Assembly: GCA_964036155.1 (NCBI GenBank)
Contig: OZ038423.1
Coordinates: forward strand, 1,798,001 to 1,862,000
Source: Diploscapter coronatus
Taxonomy: Eukaryota > Nematoda > Chromadorea > Rhabditida > Rhabditidae
Direction: 5' to 3'
Length of the DNA stretch: 64,000 nt
The notes below the pieces were generated by a model, which was not told the origin of the DNA, did no database searches, and saw only the letters and a program-made list of their open reading frames with translations. Both the position numbers and the translations under genes were made by a program. Numbering within the stretch: position 1 is the first letter of the stretch; each line of letters starts with the position of its first letter. Positions 24,924 through 37,188 of the stretch are shown piece after piece.

Positions 24924-26031
24924 CACACTCTAAATGAGAATTTTATTTTTAAGAAGTTCAGCATAATTCGGCTCAAACCAACTAGTGTAGACATATTCAA
25001 TTCTGACTAAACACCCTACATTCTACATTCCAACAGCCGGTGCGACTCCAATGCTGCAGTCATAATCATTTGTCATATTCCCCTAAGCTAATGGATATTC
25101 CTTCTACTCTGGGTAAGAGATCTAAGTCCATAATCGACTTGACTCTAGAATTTGAAGGCCCTCCTCCCACTCCACTCTGATGACACGCGTCGTTGCCGAT
25201 TTCCCTGCGTAGATCTCTGTAATTCGCTTTTTGTCTTCGTTCTTTGTGCAATTTTCCCATTTTCCCTTCAATTCCCCTATCTTTCATGTGCGATCTGGGC
25301 TGATGTGGACTAACAATTAGCTCATTCCCATACTTCCTCGAAGCACAATAAAGAGGATTCAGTTTTTGAACAAATTCAACAACAAATGCAAACTTCTCAA
25401 AACCCAACCCGCAAAATAGTGTCGTATTGAGAAAAGAAAAGAGCATGTCGTCTTTTTCTATCTCGAAAGGATGTGCTATTTTTCTGCGAGTCGATTTACG
25501 GGTTTTTGCGGATCGAGTTTTGAGAAGTCTGAACAAATGCCATCTATCGTCAATTGTGAGTTGTGTGACTTTTGGAGAATATCTTATGGATGAAATGAGA
25601 TGTGAGTGAGTGAGTAATCTAATGAAGTGGACCTGTTGCAAGGAAATCTCAAAAGACAATCAAATAAACTAGAGGAAGGCACTTATTGCTGCTCTTCTCA
25701 CCTTCAATAGTAATCAAACCTGACAGGTAGAAATGACTCGATGAAGCCTTCACATCTCGAAATCTTGCCAAATTCTACACCCAAAAAGCTATCATTAACT
25801 TGTTTATTTGTGATAAAATTCTCCATCAAAAACAGCTTTATCAGAAAATGGAAGAATAATAATAGAAGAGTACTCGTTCGAATGATTGAAGAATCCTGTT
25901 GAAGAAATGAAAGATTGAATGGAATTGTGAAAGACCGGGATCAACTGAATATTCTTTTAAAATTAGACTAGAGATCACAAAATTATTGACTAGAAAATTG
26001 CATAAAATATAGAATGTAGAGACGTAGAGAA
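24924..26031. other. Convergent intergenic region with a foldback element
   Basis: This lies between the 3' ends of the elevenin gene (plus) and the large LDLa gene (minus). It holds a long open frame (25,066-25,659 minus) that has no family similarity and overlaps an inverted repeat, so I do not call it a gene. Confidence 0.45.
25393..25527. repeat. Foldback element
   Basis: Arms CTTCTCAAAACCCAACCCGC (from 25,393) and its imperfect reverse complement (GCGGATCGAGTTTTGAGAAG, ending 25,527) enclose about 95 bases. Confidence 0.6.
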
Positions 26032-29000
26032 TTACGAAGGCTGTGGAGATTTTCTGGACCACCAGAGATTCTCTTTGGGGGGTTTGTTGGAGTCTTTGAC
26101 AGAGTCAAAGTAGGGAGTGACTATGTGCGAATGAGCACTCTGACCACCTCCACTTCGGAACGAACCTTGGCTGTTGGATGATCGAAGTGAGAAGTGACTG
26201 CCTGTAACAAAATGGATTTCTTTATTCAAATTGCCCGACCTAGGCAAGCTTATGAAGATGATCAATGCATATATCCTTTAACCAAAGTCTACGATAGAAT
26301 ATTGTTCTGACCCTCTTATGTATCATTCTTCTATAAAAGTGCTTGACTTGTGTATACTCTTTCCTAAGATTCCCATTCTGGCTGACCACTTGCCTAAGTA
26401 TGAGCAGAACTAATATGAAAACGAACCTGAACGCCTCAATTTTCTGTAGAGCCGAGGTGAGCTACACGCAGATTGTGTGGATTTATTGACGAGTATTGAC
26501 TGTGCAGGCTTTGCGATGGGCGGCAAGCAAGTCTCCCAGGCCAAATCCTTTTCTGCATTTTCTCTGAAAGGCCGATTGTCCCAAGGCGGCCTGTCGTCAT
26601 ACAAATTCTCTTCGGGAGAATCGTCTAAAATCTTGAATAGTTTCTTATGAATAGGGCTGCTCACAGGTAATGAAAAATCGTACCTATACTCGTATCAAAT
26701 TCAAAATTTTCATACTTTTCACACGTTTTAACTATGAACAGATATAAATTTTTCGTGTACCTGTTCATTCTATGGTCAAAAAACATCGCACCTGTACTTT
26801 ACCTATGGGCAGCCTTGCTTATGAAACTGAATAAGAGGTTGTCTAAATTACCTTCTGGCTGATATTCAACAGAATGAAATTTGACAGGCACGTGCCTTCT
26901 TCGGTGGACTTCACTGCGACTTGTCATAGTTCTCCTGGTATAGACAGGGCCCTCCCCTCGACTTATACTCGTTTCGCTTGTTTCTCTAAAAAGGATTGCA
27001 TTTTACTGTAGAATCTTGAAAGAAAAAAACCGATTTTTTGCATAATTCATCAAAACTCGTAATAAAGACGAGCTAAGGCTAGGGGGTAAGGGCAAGTAGG
27101 CTTGCTAGTCCAACATATTATGGCAGATTTTCAGCCAGGCTGAGGAAAAATGCAGGTGTAACTGCGCTTCAAAAAGCGATGGCAATTATTATTTTCTCTT
27201 TGAAAAAGTTAAAGATAATGCACAATCATTGCCAACAAATGTTACTATTTGTAAAAATTTGAGAGGGGAGTGCGCATAGGAAATCTGATTGCAGACTGAA
27301 GTCCTGCCTAGATCTGTAGTCCAAACACTACTTGATAAGCTGATCACGTCGGAATAGCATATTGCCTATCGGAAAAATATGATTTGATGACGTTATAGTG
27401 GATGAATTATACAAACTTCATGCATAACTCACCTCTTAATAATAGAAGGCCGATGCCCGAGTGCATGTCTGGAGGTCGATGGACCCTGACTGCATTCTTC
27501 CGTTTCTATACTCTTTCCACGATGCTTTTTCTGTAGAATTGAATGTTGAGTGTGATTGAATGTTGTTTTCAAAGCAAACCAACCTTTCTGCCAACCTTAT
27601 CTATGTTGATGGGATCAATAGCGAAAGGAGGCAATGTTTCTCTGTCAACTCTTTCCAACGACTTCTTCTTCGTTACATCCATTATTTCGGGGGAACTAAA
27701 TAATTTCAAACATTCTCATTGTAGAAAAGCAAGAGTTTTACCTGACAAACCTATATCTGCTGTGCCAATCCTGCGGTATTTCATCAGCCATTTTCCTCTT
27801 CGGAGTGGCTCCTTTCCAGTCTCTCCAGTCATAGGACAGACGAGTTGTGCTCGGACAAGACATTATCGCGTCCATCGGATTGTGCTCCTGCAACGTAGTA
27901 CAATATTCTTATCATTTTTATCGCCATTTGCATTTATATTTGCCACTAGATTTTTGGCAACTATCATTTGGCAAAATAATTTTTACATAATGATAGAATG
28001 TTTCTCATATCTTCAAGAAAGATACCATGTACTTTGACGAAAATCACTGCGCCAAATGGAAATCACCATTTTTAAGATCTTTCCTACACTCCCTAATCTA
28101 AAATTTGGTGACAAATACAATTAGTGATGGTAATCAGATGATGAAAAATGCAGAAAGCTACAAAAGACTTGATCTTCGAAGCTCGAACCTGCAACGCAGC
28201 CTCTGCGGCAGCCAATTCGTTGCTCTTCTCGGAGATGCTGGACAGAGTCCTCACAATTCGACTCTTCCTCTTATGTCTCTGCTTATAGGAAGGCCTCTCT
28301 TTTCCCACTTTTCCCATCATTAATGGTTTCGCAAATTGGGGCAGTTTGGCTAGACTCTTCTCATAAAGACGCTGTGCGAAGGAGACCTGAAGTTCTAGAG
28401 ATTGGTAATAATTCTACTGCAGAAACGACCTCAGGATCACTTTCCTCTGTTGAACTCGTCTTGAATTTGCCCTTTAGCCTGCCAGTTGCGTCGAATCGAG
28501 AAGATTCCCTTGAAGACATCCTCCCCCTTTGAGGCACAAATATGGCTGGCCTAGTCTTGCTCTGCTTGCTGCTTTCCCCCGACTCCTCTTCTGACTGCGA
28601 AACACTTGGAGTGTTCTGATTGTGCGATATTTTATATTTTTTCTTGTCTCTTCCAGTCGATTTCCTCGATTCCGAGCTGGCTCTTCGCATTGTTTTCTCG
28701 GCACTTTCTTCTGCTTCCTTTTTCTTCTTCTCTTCGCTCTCCTGCAAACTGGCCAGTGCAGCTTCCAAAGCAGCCGTGATGGGCTTCTCAGTCAACGACG
28801 CGATTGGGGACAGAGGCAGTTCGATCCTTCTCCTGGCCATTTCTTCCAGTATTTCCGTGTCACCCTTCGGAATCTGCTTCTCTTCTTCGACTGTCTCTTT
28901 GGGCACAGTCACTCCCTGCATTTGCTCTTCTAAACTTGTCAAATCCAGCCCAGAATTAGATGGAATCTAAACATTTAAATGTAAAAAAGGCTTGCATGCT

Positions 29001-32000
29001 GAAATATTGAACCTCATTAGAAGTGCCCTGATGAGTGGTTGTTTCTGCAGAAGTGGAAGGAGTTGTCGAATCGATTGTAGTCACTCCGAGCATTTCTGCC
29101 AGCCTTGCACTTCTCACATCGCTTCTGAAATGAAAGATGGAAAGATGAAGTTGGAATGAATAGCAAACAGAGTAGATCAACCTGCTTGTAGTTGATTGCA
29201 CTTGTTCCCCAGTCTTCGAACCATCATTTCCTCCAACCAAATCTGCTGCACTCACAACCGCTTCCAGAGGCAGAGGAATGTTGTTGTTCACTCTCAAATT
29301 TAAGGACTTCACCTCAAGGTAGTGGCAATCCAAAATATTCACCTCGGTTGCTGAACAGAATCTTCTGAAGCAATAGGCTCAGGAATGGGGAATCTCTCTT
29401 CTATCAGGGCTTCCAGAGAGTCGGGTGTCTTCTCGCCTTCTAAAACGCTTGGAAGATGAGAGAGGATGAATATGAGTTGTGAATACCTTGATTAGGCTTG
29501 CTCGTATATTGAGTGCCCAGAACTTTGTAAGTGTCCCAAATTGTGGGTGGTGCATTCAAGGATCGGGCAGAAGACAGATCTTCATCGTGCACATCTTCTT
29601 GAGCTGTACTTCCTATTGTCTTTGTATCCTAAAAATGCAATAATTCAACCGTATGCAGAGTTTGTGGAGTTAATTCAACCCCTGTATTATACACTCCCGG
29701 TACACCGACACCCCGTCTGTATTAGATACCGGATTTTAAGATTAGAGAGCGTAGGCAGAGGGGAAAAGTTTAAAAATAAAAAAACGAGCCGGTGTGTCTT
29801 TTACAGACGGAGCGTCGGTGTGCCGAGACGATGTATAATACAGGGGATCAGTTAATTTCTGTACTGCAAAGCGTGTCTTCTATTCTATCCATTCTCTATT
29901 CTACAAAGCTTGTCGACTTACCTGTGACAGTTGTGATAATGCATCAGCTCTGGAAGTGTCAGGAGCAGAAGGCAATCTCAGATTGGGGAACGTGGGGGCG
30001 GAGTCTGATGAGACGAGAGGGGGCGGGCCTGTGCCACAGACAAAGCCATTTCCATTCACCTGTAGCCAATTGCAATAAGCCCCTATCTACTAGGTCATAT
30101 CACTTATTTCATTGCAATTTATGCTCGTTTCTCTACTTGAAGTTCAGCCAATTTTTCATCATGTGCAAAAAGTGCATTTTGTATAAGTTCTAATAATAAT
30201 TCTTGAAGAAGTTTGTTTGCAATCGAATGTTTCTCGGATATTTAAAATTGGTGGGAAAAGAGAAGAAGAGAGGAAAGGCAGAAAGGTGGCCGAGTGGAAG
30301 GGAATTCCTTACTGAAGTGGAAATTGCTCGAGGTAACATAGGAGCAGAAGAAGGGAATGAGGGAGAAAAGACTGGATGAGGAATGACCGAAAGGCGACTG
30401 GACTGGACTGCATTGGACTGCCATGACCCGAGACAGAGATTGGTCTGCGTTTGACTATGATGCAATAACTACTGGCAGACTGCAGAGTGACGCTATCAGC
30501 AACACACCATTTGTCTATGAATAGAGCGTGTCAAAATAACTGACTGACCTTCGTCAAATCTGGAAAAGTCCCTGATTCCTTCAATATCGACTTGGGGTCG
30601 CGTGGCAACGATTTTGCAGAACCCTAGATAAAAAATCATCGATAATTCGAGTTTTAACCAAATAATTTTCTATAGAGAAAAAATGTATACTGTAGAAAAT
30701 GACTTACCCGATCCAAAATAGGCGTGTCGACCTGCGTTGTGCCTGGCAATGAACCCGTTTCTCCTCGATCCAAAATGGCTGTGGAAGAGAGCTGCTTCCT
30801 CAGAGCACCGGCCAGTTGCATTGGATTTGGGCCCACATAGATCTGGGGAGATTGACGGGAGTCCAAGGAAGGGGCCATTGTCTGAAAACAGACATTTGAA
30901 AATTAGATGAGCGATCATTGATTATTCACTTACATCTTGCGTGCTGTCGATCTCCAAGACTTGACTCATTTCCGGAGTTTTCGATATTTTATTCTTCTTC
31001 TGCTTCTGCACCTCTGCCAGAACCAACCCAGAGCCCATTGCACTGGCGCCTAGAAAAAGAATGCTCTATGCAGTAATTCTCAACAAATGAAGAGGCAATC
31101 TACCTGTAGCACTCTTCTTCAAGCTGTCAGCAAAGAGACTCGCAATGTGACTCGTCTCCATTTCCTTCCGAATGTCGACATTCTTGTTCGCCAGAGAGCG
31201 GGCTCGAAGCAGATTGTAGCAGCAGCAACATTCACAGAATCTGCAGCACAGCGACAGGAACAGAATCAGCAGGAAAAGGACTCCGAGCAGAATGACCGTC
31301 CAAGTCAGTAGGCAGATTCCGAATACTAGGACACATCTCAAAACGGGAACATGTTTGGAAGATTGGAAGAAATGATGATTTGAAAGACTTACGTGGATTG
31401 ATAAGGATCTCCCTGGCAGGTTCTGCCGCTGCCCTCGATCGAAGTGTCGTTTGTGCCTGTGGGGCATTTGCAGTCATATCTCAATCCGGATGAGTCGACG
31501 TGGCAATCTGCATATTCGTGGCAACCTGACAGCTCTGTCTTCGAGCACACTTCGGAATTCGCTGCTAAAATTTGAAAATTACAATCATTCGAGAAAAAAC
31601 GCAACCTTCAGTCCTCGCAATTACAAAATCATTCGTCTTTCCATCGATCTTCCTTTGGAATTCCTCCAATTCACAAGAATCGCACAGCACATTGACAAGC
31701 AGGCGATTCTTCTCTATCGATCTGACGCAAGCAGGAAAGGGAAAGGCTTCTCGAACCTGAATTTTCAAAACTTATGAAATTTGTTATTACAGTAATAAAG
31801 TGAAGATAAATTCATACCTTGTCAATGACCAGGAATTGCTGGTCAATCGGCGATTTGACATCTTCTCCACACACTTTCTCCAGATTCACTGCTATCGTTG
31901 AAATGCTGCCCACTAAACGGTAGAGAGTTTTGTGTTATTATTTATTATCATCAGCTAGATACAGAAATAGGCAGAGCTTAAGCCAGATCGCCCCCTCTTT

Positions 32001-34709
32001 AAGCCCTTAAACTAAACTCCTTGTCCAAATTCTAGTTCTGTACCCCTCTCCTCCATGTTTTTGTTCTGATTGAAAATTTGCCAATGTCTTGTTAGATAAA
32101 CATACCTCTGCACTGCATTCCCATTCTGATTTGTCCTGGAGGGCAATCGCATTCTGCCTTCGGATTTCTTCGCCTTGCCTTTTCCAGAAGCGAGAACATG
32201 CAGGCATTCAGTTTGTTGCCTCGTTCAAACGAAGTCTCATTTCCAGCTGCCGCAGTTCCATTTGTCTGCGTCCCTACAGGCACCACAGGCAAGGCCCCTT
32301 CCTGTCCTTCTGTCGTTTTGTTCATTTGCACCTCTCCCTGTCCATCGATTGTCGACACAGAAACAGTCACACTGCCTTGCCCCTGTCCTTGTTCGTCTCC
32401 TTTCCCTGGACTTGGAGTCGCTTGTGAAGGAGTCTTCGTGACAGGAACCATTGGAGTGGCTGTCTGCGCAGTTTGTTTCGAGCCACTTCCAGGCAGAACT
32501 TGAATGACTGTATAGGGCGACTCTGCAGGGGGTTGAGTGACTGGGTTGAAGGGGTTCAAGGTCGGAATAGCTTGTTCTTGTCCTGGTACAGTTTGTGCAG
32601 AAGCAGGAGGGTATGTCGAGTGTGACTGTACACCCACAACAGGCATAATTGGAGTGACTCCAATTGGTGCATTGGGAAATTGACCGTTTTTATCTGGCTG
32701 AATGAAGACGACATTGCCGTGTGAGGGAGTGCTCAGAGGGAAAGGCAAGTCGAAGGGGTTGGTTGCGGTTGGGAACATTGCTGGGACGACTGTGGATTGC
32801 AAATGAATAGAGGGAGGAAGCAGAATTGTTGGTTGAACGGAAGGAGTGGAAGGAGGAAATGCAGAAGGAGCAACAGCGGATTGATGAGACAACGTGCCAG
32901 ATCCATATTCCCATTCCTGCGCAGAAGAACCAGATGAAGTGCTTCCAATTTTGTCAACAACAGCAATCGTTTCCTTATTCGGGAATGAATACCCGCTTGT
33001 AGACTGTCCTTTTCCTTTATCTTCTTCATTAGCACGATCAGTTGTTTCCCATTTTCCCCCGCCAGTTTCATGGCTTCCACTCGTCGTTTGAATGGGAATA
33101 ACGTTGGCTGGCGGCTCTGATGATTCATTTGGCACAACGATGTATGGGGAATAACTCGAACTCGCAGATGAAGTCACATGAAAATCTAAATTTGACTATT
33201 TCATCATGAAAACGGCATAATTGATTCCTACCTTCTTTACTCGAAGAAACAGACTGAGTGGTTTCTGGGAAGAACCCATCTCCTTCCTGTGCAGAGCCTC
33301 CATTTCCATAACTAGAGGATGATTGCTCTTCTTCTCCTTCATCTTCAGGAAATGACGAAATTTTATTGTCAGTTGTAGAATGTGGATGACTGTCAATAGG
33401 AACTAGGCCTTGTTTGGAGGGAAGATTTGGGGTAGAACCCGCTTGAACTGTGGAAATTGCATAGTTCGATTCGGATTCAGATTCTATCGTTGATCCAGAG
33501 CCATAGGGAAGTAGGGTGGCGAAGGGATTCTTCGGGGTTGTCAGCCCCTGAGGCTGATTGATGCCTGAGGGATTGGGGGAAGAAGTTGAATACGGAACTG
33601 GCATAGGCATGGGGAGAATGGGCACTGGAGCAGGGTAGACAGACTGTGGACGGGGAACGGGGAATCGGGGACGATTGGGGGAGAATGGATTGGGAATGGA
33701 GGGAGGAGGACAGAATATACAGGGAGTGGCAGGGACTGACTGGGAAGTGAGGGGTGATTGGGGCAGTGCGGGTTGGATAGAGATGGAAGGGAATGAGGGA
33801 TAACTGAGTGGGGGCAGCGATTCACCAGATAGTTGACCCGTAGAATTGTAGTAGCAACGAAACGAGGCTTCTAGAGCACTCACATAGGAAATATCTGAAA
33901 CAAGGCTATCAATACGGATATTAGGAGTTGCTTGTTGCTTATCAAAAATATTGCAAGGTCCCATATCTCGTTCCTTGCCAAAAATGAATATAAAAACCGA
34001 CAAGGAGTAAGTTTGATGAAAAGCAACTTGCCTTCATCGCTCTCATCGATGCAGTCCTTCTTGCCATCCAGCAGCCATTTCCACATGACGCATTCTCCAT
34101 AGCCCTTGCAAGGGAAGGATAGCGGCTCTGCACATAGTTTCTCTTCTAAACAGTCAATCTCAGTAGTAAGTTAGCTAAATGACCAACTTGATCGTGAACA
34201 GAATTGGGGCGCTCGATTTGTGCTGTCGCAATAGGGATGCAGCAGACAGGACAGAGAGTCGGGTGGATTGACGCAGTAAGGACCGCACTTGACTTGTCCA
34301 AGCAAGCAAGCCTCATCTGCCCCATTCCTGCAGTCTGGCTTGCCATCGTGGAATCGGGCCACAGGCACACATTGGCCCTCGCCGCAGTCAAAGTCTCCCT
34401 CCTTGCAGCGACCTGGCAGACGGAGTTTGAGTGCTGAAGAATGAAAGAATGAGCTTCGTCATAGGGAATGATTTGAACGAATATAGGTCAGATGCGTTTC
34501 GTGCATACAGACTTCCTTATCTGTCATTTTCTATAGATAAAACTATTTCTTATGGACTCTTCCCCTATAGTGCTTAATTCTGGCTGAAAATTTGCCTAAG
34601 TCGGAATGGGAATCGAATTACCGTTGATGCTCGTGTACTCCTGTCCTTGCACAAGAAGTCTATGTCCTCCAAATGTGAACAGTAAAAGAGCAGCAAATAG
34701 TCCGAACAT
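26032..34709 (-). CDS. Large single-pass membrane protein: LDLa x2, mucin-like, SEA-like, EGF, long tail
   Basis: Twenty-six exons join in frame to 1808 residues: 34709-34622, 34433-34188, 34145-34032, 33894-33232, 33185-32106, 31912-31818, 31756-31606, 31564-31393, 31336-31104, 31049-30934, 30881-30708, 30623-30549, 30059-29922, 29628-29487, 29439-29343, 29292-29182, 29124-29013, 28966-28430, 28386-28189, 27887-27751, 27695-27596, 27530-27433, 26985-26852, 26731-26684, 26624-26427, 26201-26032. It has a signal peptide; LDLa repeats at about 38-70 and 115-149 (C...DGKPDCRNGADE and C...DGKKDCIDESDE); a Pro/Ser/Thr-rich mucin-like stretch (150-700); an SEA-like block (731-812); and one EGF module (813-869). 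A membrane helix follows at about 872-897 with CCRFCECCCCY beside it, likely palmitoylated. The cytoplasmic tail is 911 residues, charged and Ser-rich with a coiled-coil-like stretch (LEAALASLQESEEKKKKEAEE). The order resembles MUA-3/MUP-4-type apical matrix receptors, but I cannot name the family. Intron 3 has a GC donor. Small exons 26731-26684 and 29292-29182 are least certain. Confidence 0.78.
29676..29849. mobile_element. MITE with inverted termini CCCCTGTATTATACA
   Basis: Left end CCCCTGTATTATACA...GTACACCGACACCCCGTCTGT and right end (reverse complement) CCCCTGTATTATACA...GCACACCGACGCTCCGTCTGT form imperfect termini of about 50 bases. The element is about 170 bp, has no coding capacity and sits in an intron of the LDLa gene. 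An 8-bp direct repeat AGTTAATT flanks it (29668-29675, 29850-29857), consistent with a target-site duplication of hAT-type size. Confidence 0.8.
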
Positions 34710-36037
34710 CGACACATCGGACACGCATTTAGAGGGGCATCCACTCAAATTTGCAATTTAGATTTGCTCTTTAAACTGAAATTGAGATCGAACAGAGGAA
34801 GAGAGAATTGTGAAATTGAAAATTGCCTGTTGAGTTGGCAGAAAGCACAAGAAGCAATGCATAAGTTAGAGACAGATTTGGCAGAGGCAGGGCTATAGTT
34901 GCAGTGGGACAAGATAAAGTTCGTCTGGAGCAAAAGTAGAAGGAGGGAAGTGTGTGACATAGAGACAGACAGGCAGGTAGACATGAGCAGCTCTGCCAAA
35001 GAGACTCAAAGACTGCCACTTCCTACAATTTATCCCCTTGCCCCCTTTTCTCGATTTAGAAGAAATCCGGAGACATTCAACCATTCCACCCAACTTATAT
35101 ACAATGAGTATATAAGTAAAGCATACCAGAAACATGACTGTTCTTGCTTCTGAATGCATTGAGTGCAGTGCTGAATCATAGAGAGAGATTATGAAATGAG
35201 ACATCATTATCTGCTGCTGTTGAACAAGCAAATTGCAGGAAGCATAATCAACTATGTTGGAAGAAATAAAAGGAACAGGAAAACGAACTGGGCCTATTGG
35301 CCACAATGACAATGGTCCGTTCTGCCTGGAAGCCTGAAGCCAGAGACTAATTCAGAATCAAAGAAGGAGTCAATCGACTCTCCACTCGAGAGGATTTTTG
35401 TGGACCTCCCCCCTCTGCTTCTCCTTCTCTATTTTTCACTTTCTTATACTTCATTGGACATTTCATTCTGCTTACCTTTCGCCTTTCTCATTCGAATAAG
35501 CTCTCTAGGCTCCAGGCTTAAAGCTACTTTATAGTGTCCAAAAGGTAGAAGAAGAAGCTGAAGTCTTGAGAATAAAAATGAGACGAAGTTGGAAGGAAAA
35601 CGAAAAACGATGCAAGAGATTGGAGGAATAATGGAGGGAGGGAGAAAAGTGAGGCAGAAGAGAGGAAGCGAGGAATGGACCTCAAAAAGGAATATTATTG
35701 CTGCTGGGCCGTGGTCAGCTTGACAGCAAAGCAGCAGCTCAAAACTCCTGGTTTGGAAGCAGAGAAGTGTGGGTGCAGAGGCAGGCAGTAAATTGCCCTG
35801 TCCTCAGTCTCAGCCCCTTCGGCAGTCCTGACCGACTCTCTCACTTTGCTTCCCATTTCCCAACAGAACCACTATTACTTTTGTCAGTAGGAGTTCTTTT
35901 CTTCTTCTTCTTCGAATCTGCTCCACAGCATGCGGAGTGGGTATATTTAGAGTTTAGAACAAAATAATTTATGTGTCGATACAATAATTGTCCAAAAATG
36001 TCCATGTACAAGTTGCAATAGAAGGGAGAGAAACATT
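34710..36037. other. Intergenic upstream region, no gene seen
   Basis: This is the upstream region of the large LDLa gene. A pair of TATATAAG-like words lies at 35,095-35,115 (both strands), but about 390 bp from the start codon, so assignment as a promoter is weak. Open frames here are short and unsupported. Confidence 0.45.
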
Positions 36038-36516
36038 TCATCTGAGAGACAGGGGTTTCTGGTAGATGGGCACGTAGTTCAGAGTTTGCACATTCTTCTT
36101 GTGGGAAGAGAAGATATTGCTGTTTGACTGGCTGGATTCGATCATGTTGGACAGTGAGGGGGAGTCCCTGACTGCAAAGGGGATGCCGTTCTCGTCCAGA
36201 ACCACGTCCGAAATGGGCGTACTGCCCGAAAAACGACGCGGGTAGATCTGAAAATTGTGAGACATTCAAAGAAGGGAAATAAATGACCGACCAGTTCATT
36301 ACCAATCTTGGCTACGGGCCGAATGTACTGCTGCAGGTGAGGATAATTATGACCCAATTGGCCGGCCAATAGTTCTTTCTGAGTGATGCAATGGGAATTG
36401 TGAATGAAATGAAAAATGAAGAGTGCTAAATGATAGGAATGATAGGTTGTTAACCAACTTTAAACTGTCTGTTTTGCATTTTGACCTACTCACTGACTTG
36501 CTGTGATAAGAATCAT
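36038..36516 (-). CDS. Small secreted protein, paralogue A (IYPRRF family, unknown function)
   Basis: Three exons, 36516-36498, 36425-36292 and 36247-36038, join in frame to 120 residues. The first 19 residues (MILITATLFIFHFIHNSHC) form a signal peptide split after six codons by intron 1. The mature part contains RPVAKIGNELIYPRRF followed by VVLDENGIPFAVR and a polar C-terminus. It is a paralogue of the next gene upstream, with the last intron at the same position just before IYPRRF. There is no cysteine framework, dibasic-amide site or enzyme motif. I do not recognise the family; a secreted or cuticle-associated role is only a guess from the signal peptide. Confidence 0.72.
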
Positions 36517-36809
36517 ACTGGCTGATTTTGGTGATTGTATCTGTGCGATTCGAATAATTTGAGTGAATAGTTTATGGGAAACGGTAAAACTGAATAAAGA
36601 AATGAATAAGGTCGTGTGAACTGATTTCTGACTGGCTGTACGTCACACGGCCAACAGCAAACCAATATAAAACTGAAGAAGGGCTGCAAGCGAAGGGAAA
36701 GAGAGAGAGGAGAGAGGGAAGCTAATTGTGAAGAGGAAGAGACTGTAGAGAAGCAGATGAAAAACGAGGGACTAATAAAATCGAAGGAAGGCGATATTTG
36801 CATTGATCT

Positions 36810-37188
36810 TCATCCGAGGGAAGTCCATCCAGGGCCGAACGGACTTCGGAATGCAGAAGTCGGGTTTTGCATCGAGCTGATTATTTGCTGTACAGAAGGC
36901 CTTCCGCGCACTGGATATGCAATTCCGTTGTCGTCTAGCACCAATCGACTGCCAGAGGGGAGATTTTCGAAACGACGCGGATAAATCTGAATGCGGGTTC
37001 GCTTAGCTAATTGCAAGACTTGAAGAATTCACCTTCTCCCCTGCTACAGTGGCGACAGGCTGAATGAACATTTCTGTGACTAGAGGATTGAGATCTCTTC
37101 TCTCACGAACAAGAAGCGTTGCATCGTTATGAATTACACAGGCAAATACAGTAATCAAGAAGAAGGAGGAGAAATCGATTTTGACCAT
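36810..37188 (-). CDS. Small secreted protein, paralogue B (IYPRRF family, unknown function)
   Basis: Two exons, 37188-37033 and 36986-36810, with a 46-bp intron, give 110 residues. A signal peptide covers about residues 1-23 (MVKIDFSSFFLITVFACVIH...). The mature part has QPVATVAGEKIYPRRF, then RLVLDDNGIAYPVRGRPS. It aligns with paralogue A through the IYPRRF...VLD(D/E)NGI(A/P)(Y/F)xVR core and shares the intron site. The two genes are head to tail, 294 bp apart, a recent local duplication by position but already diverged outside the core. An internal RRF could be a processing site, but there is no amidation glycine. Function unknown. Confidence 0.78.

Noticed and set aside
25066..25659. 197-codon minus-strand open frame
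   Set aside because: No signal peptide, domain or splice continuation, and it overlaps a foldback element; it lies between two convergent 3' ends.
26032..26034. A donor (GTAATT) overlapping the stop of the LDLa gene
   Set aside because: The candidate next exons (acceptors near 26,012 and 25,936) give an immediate stop or no plausible continuation.
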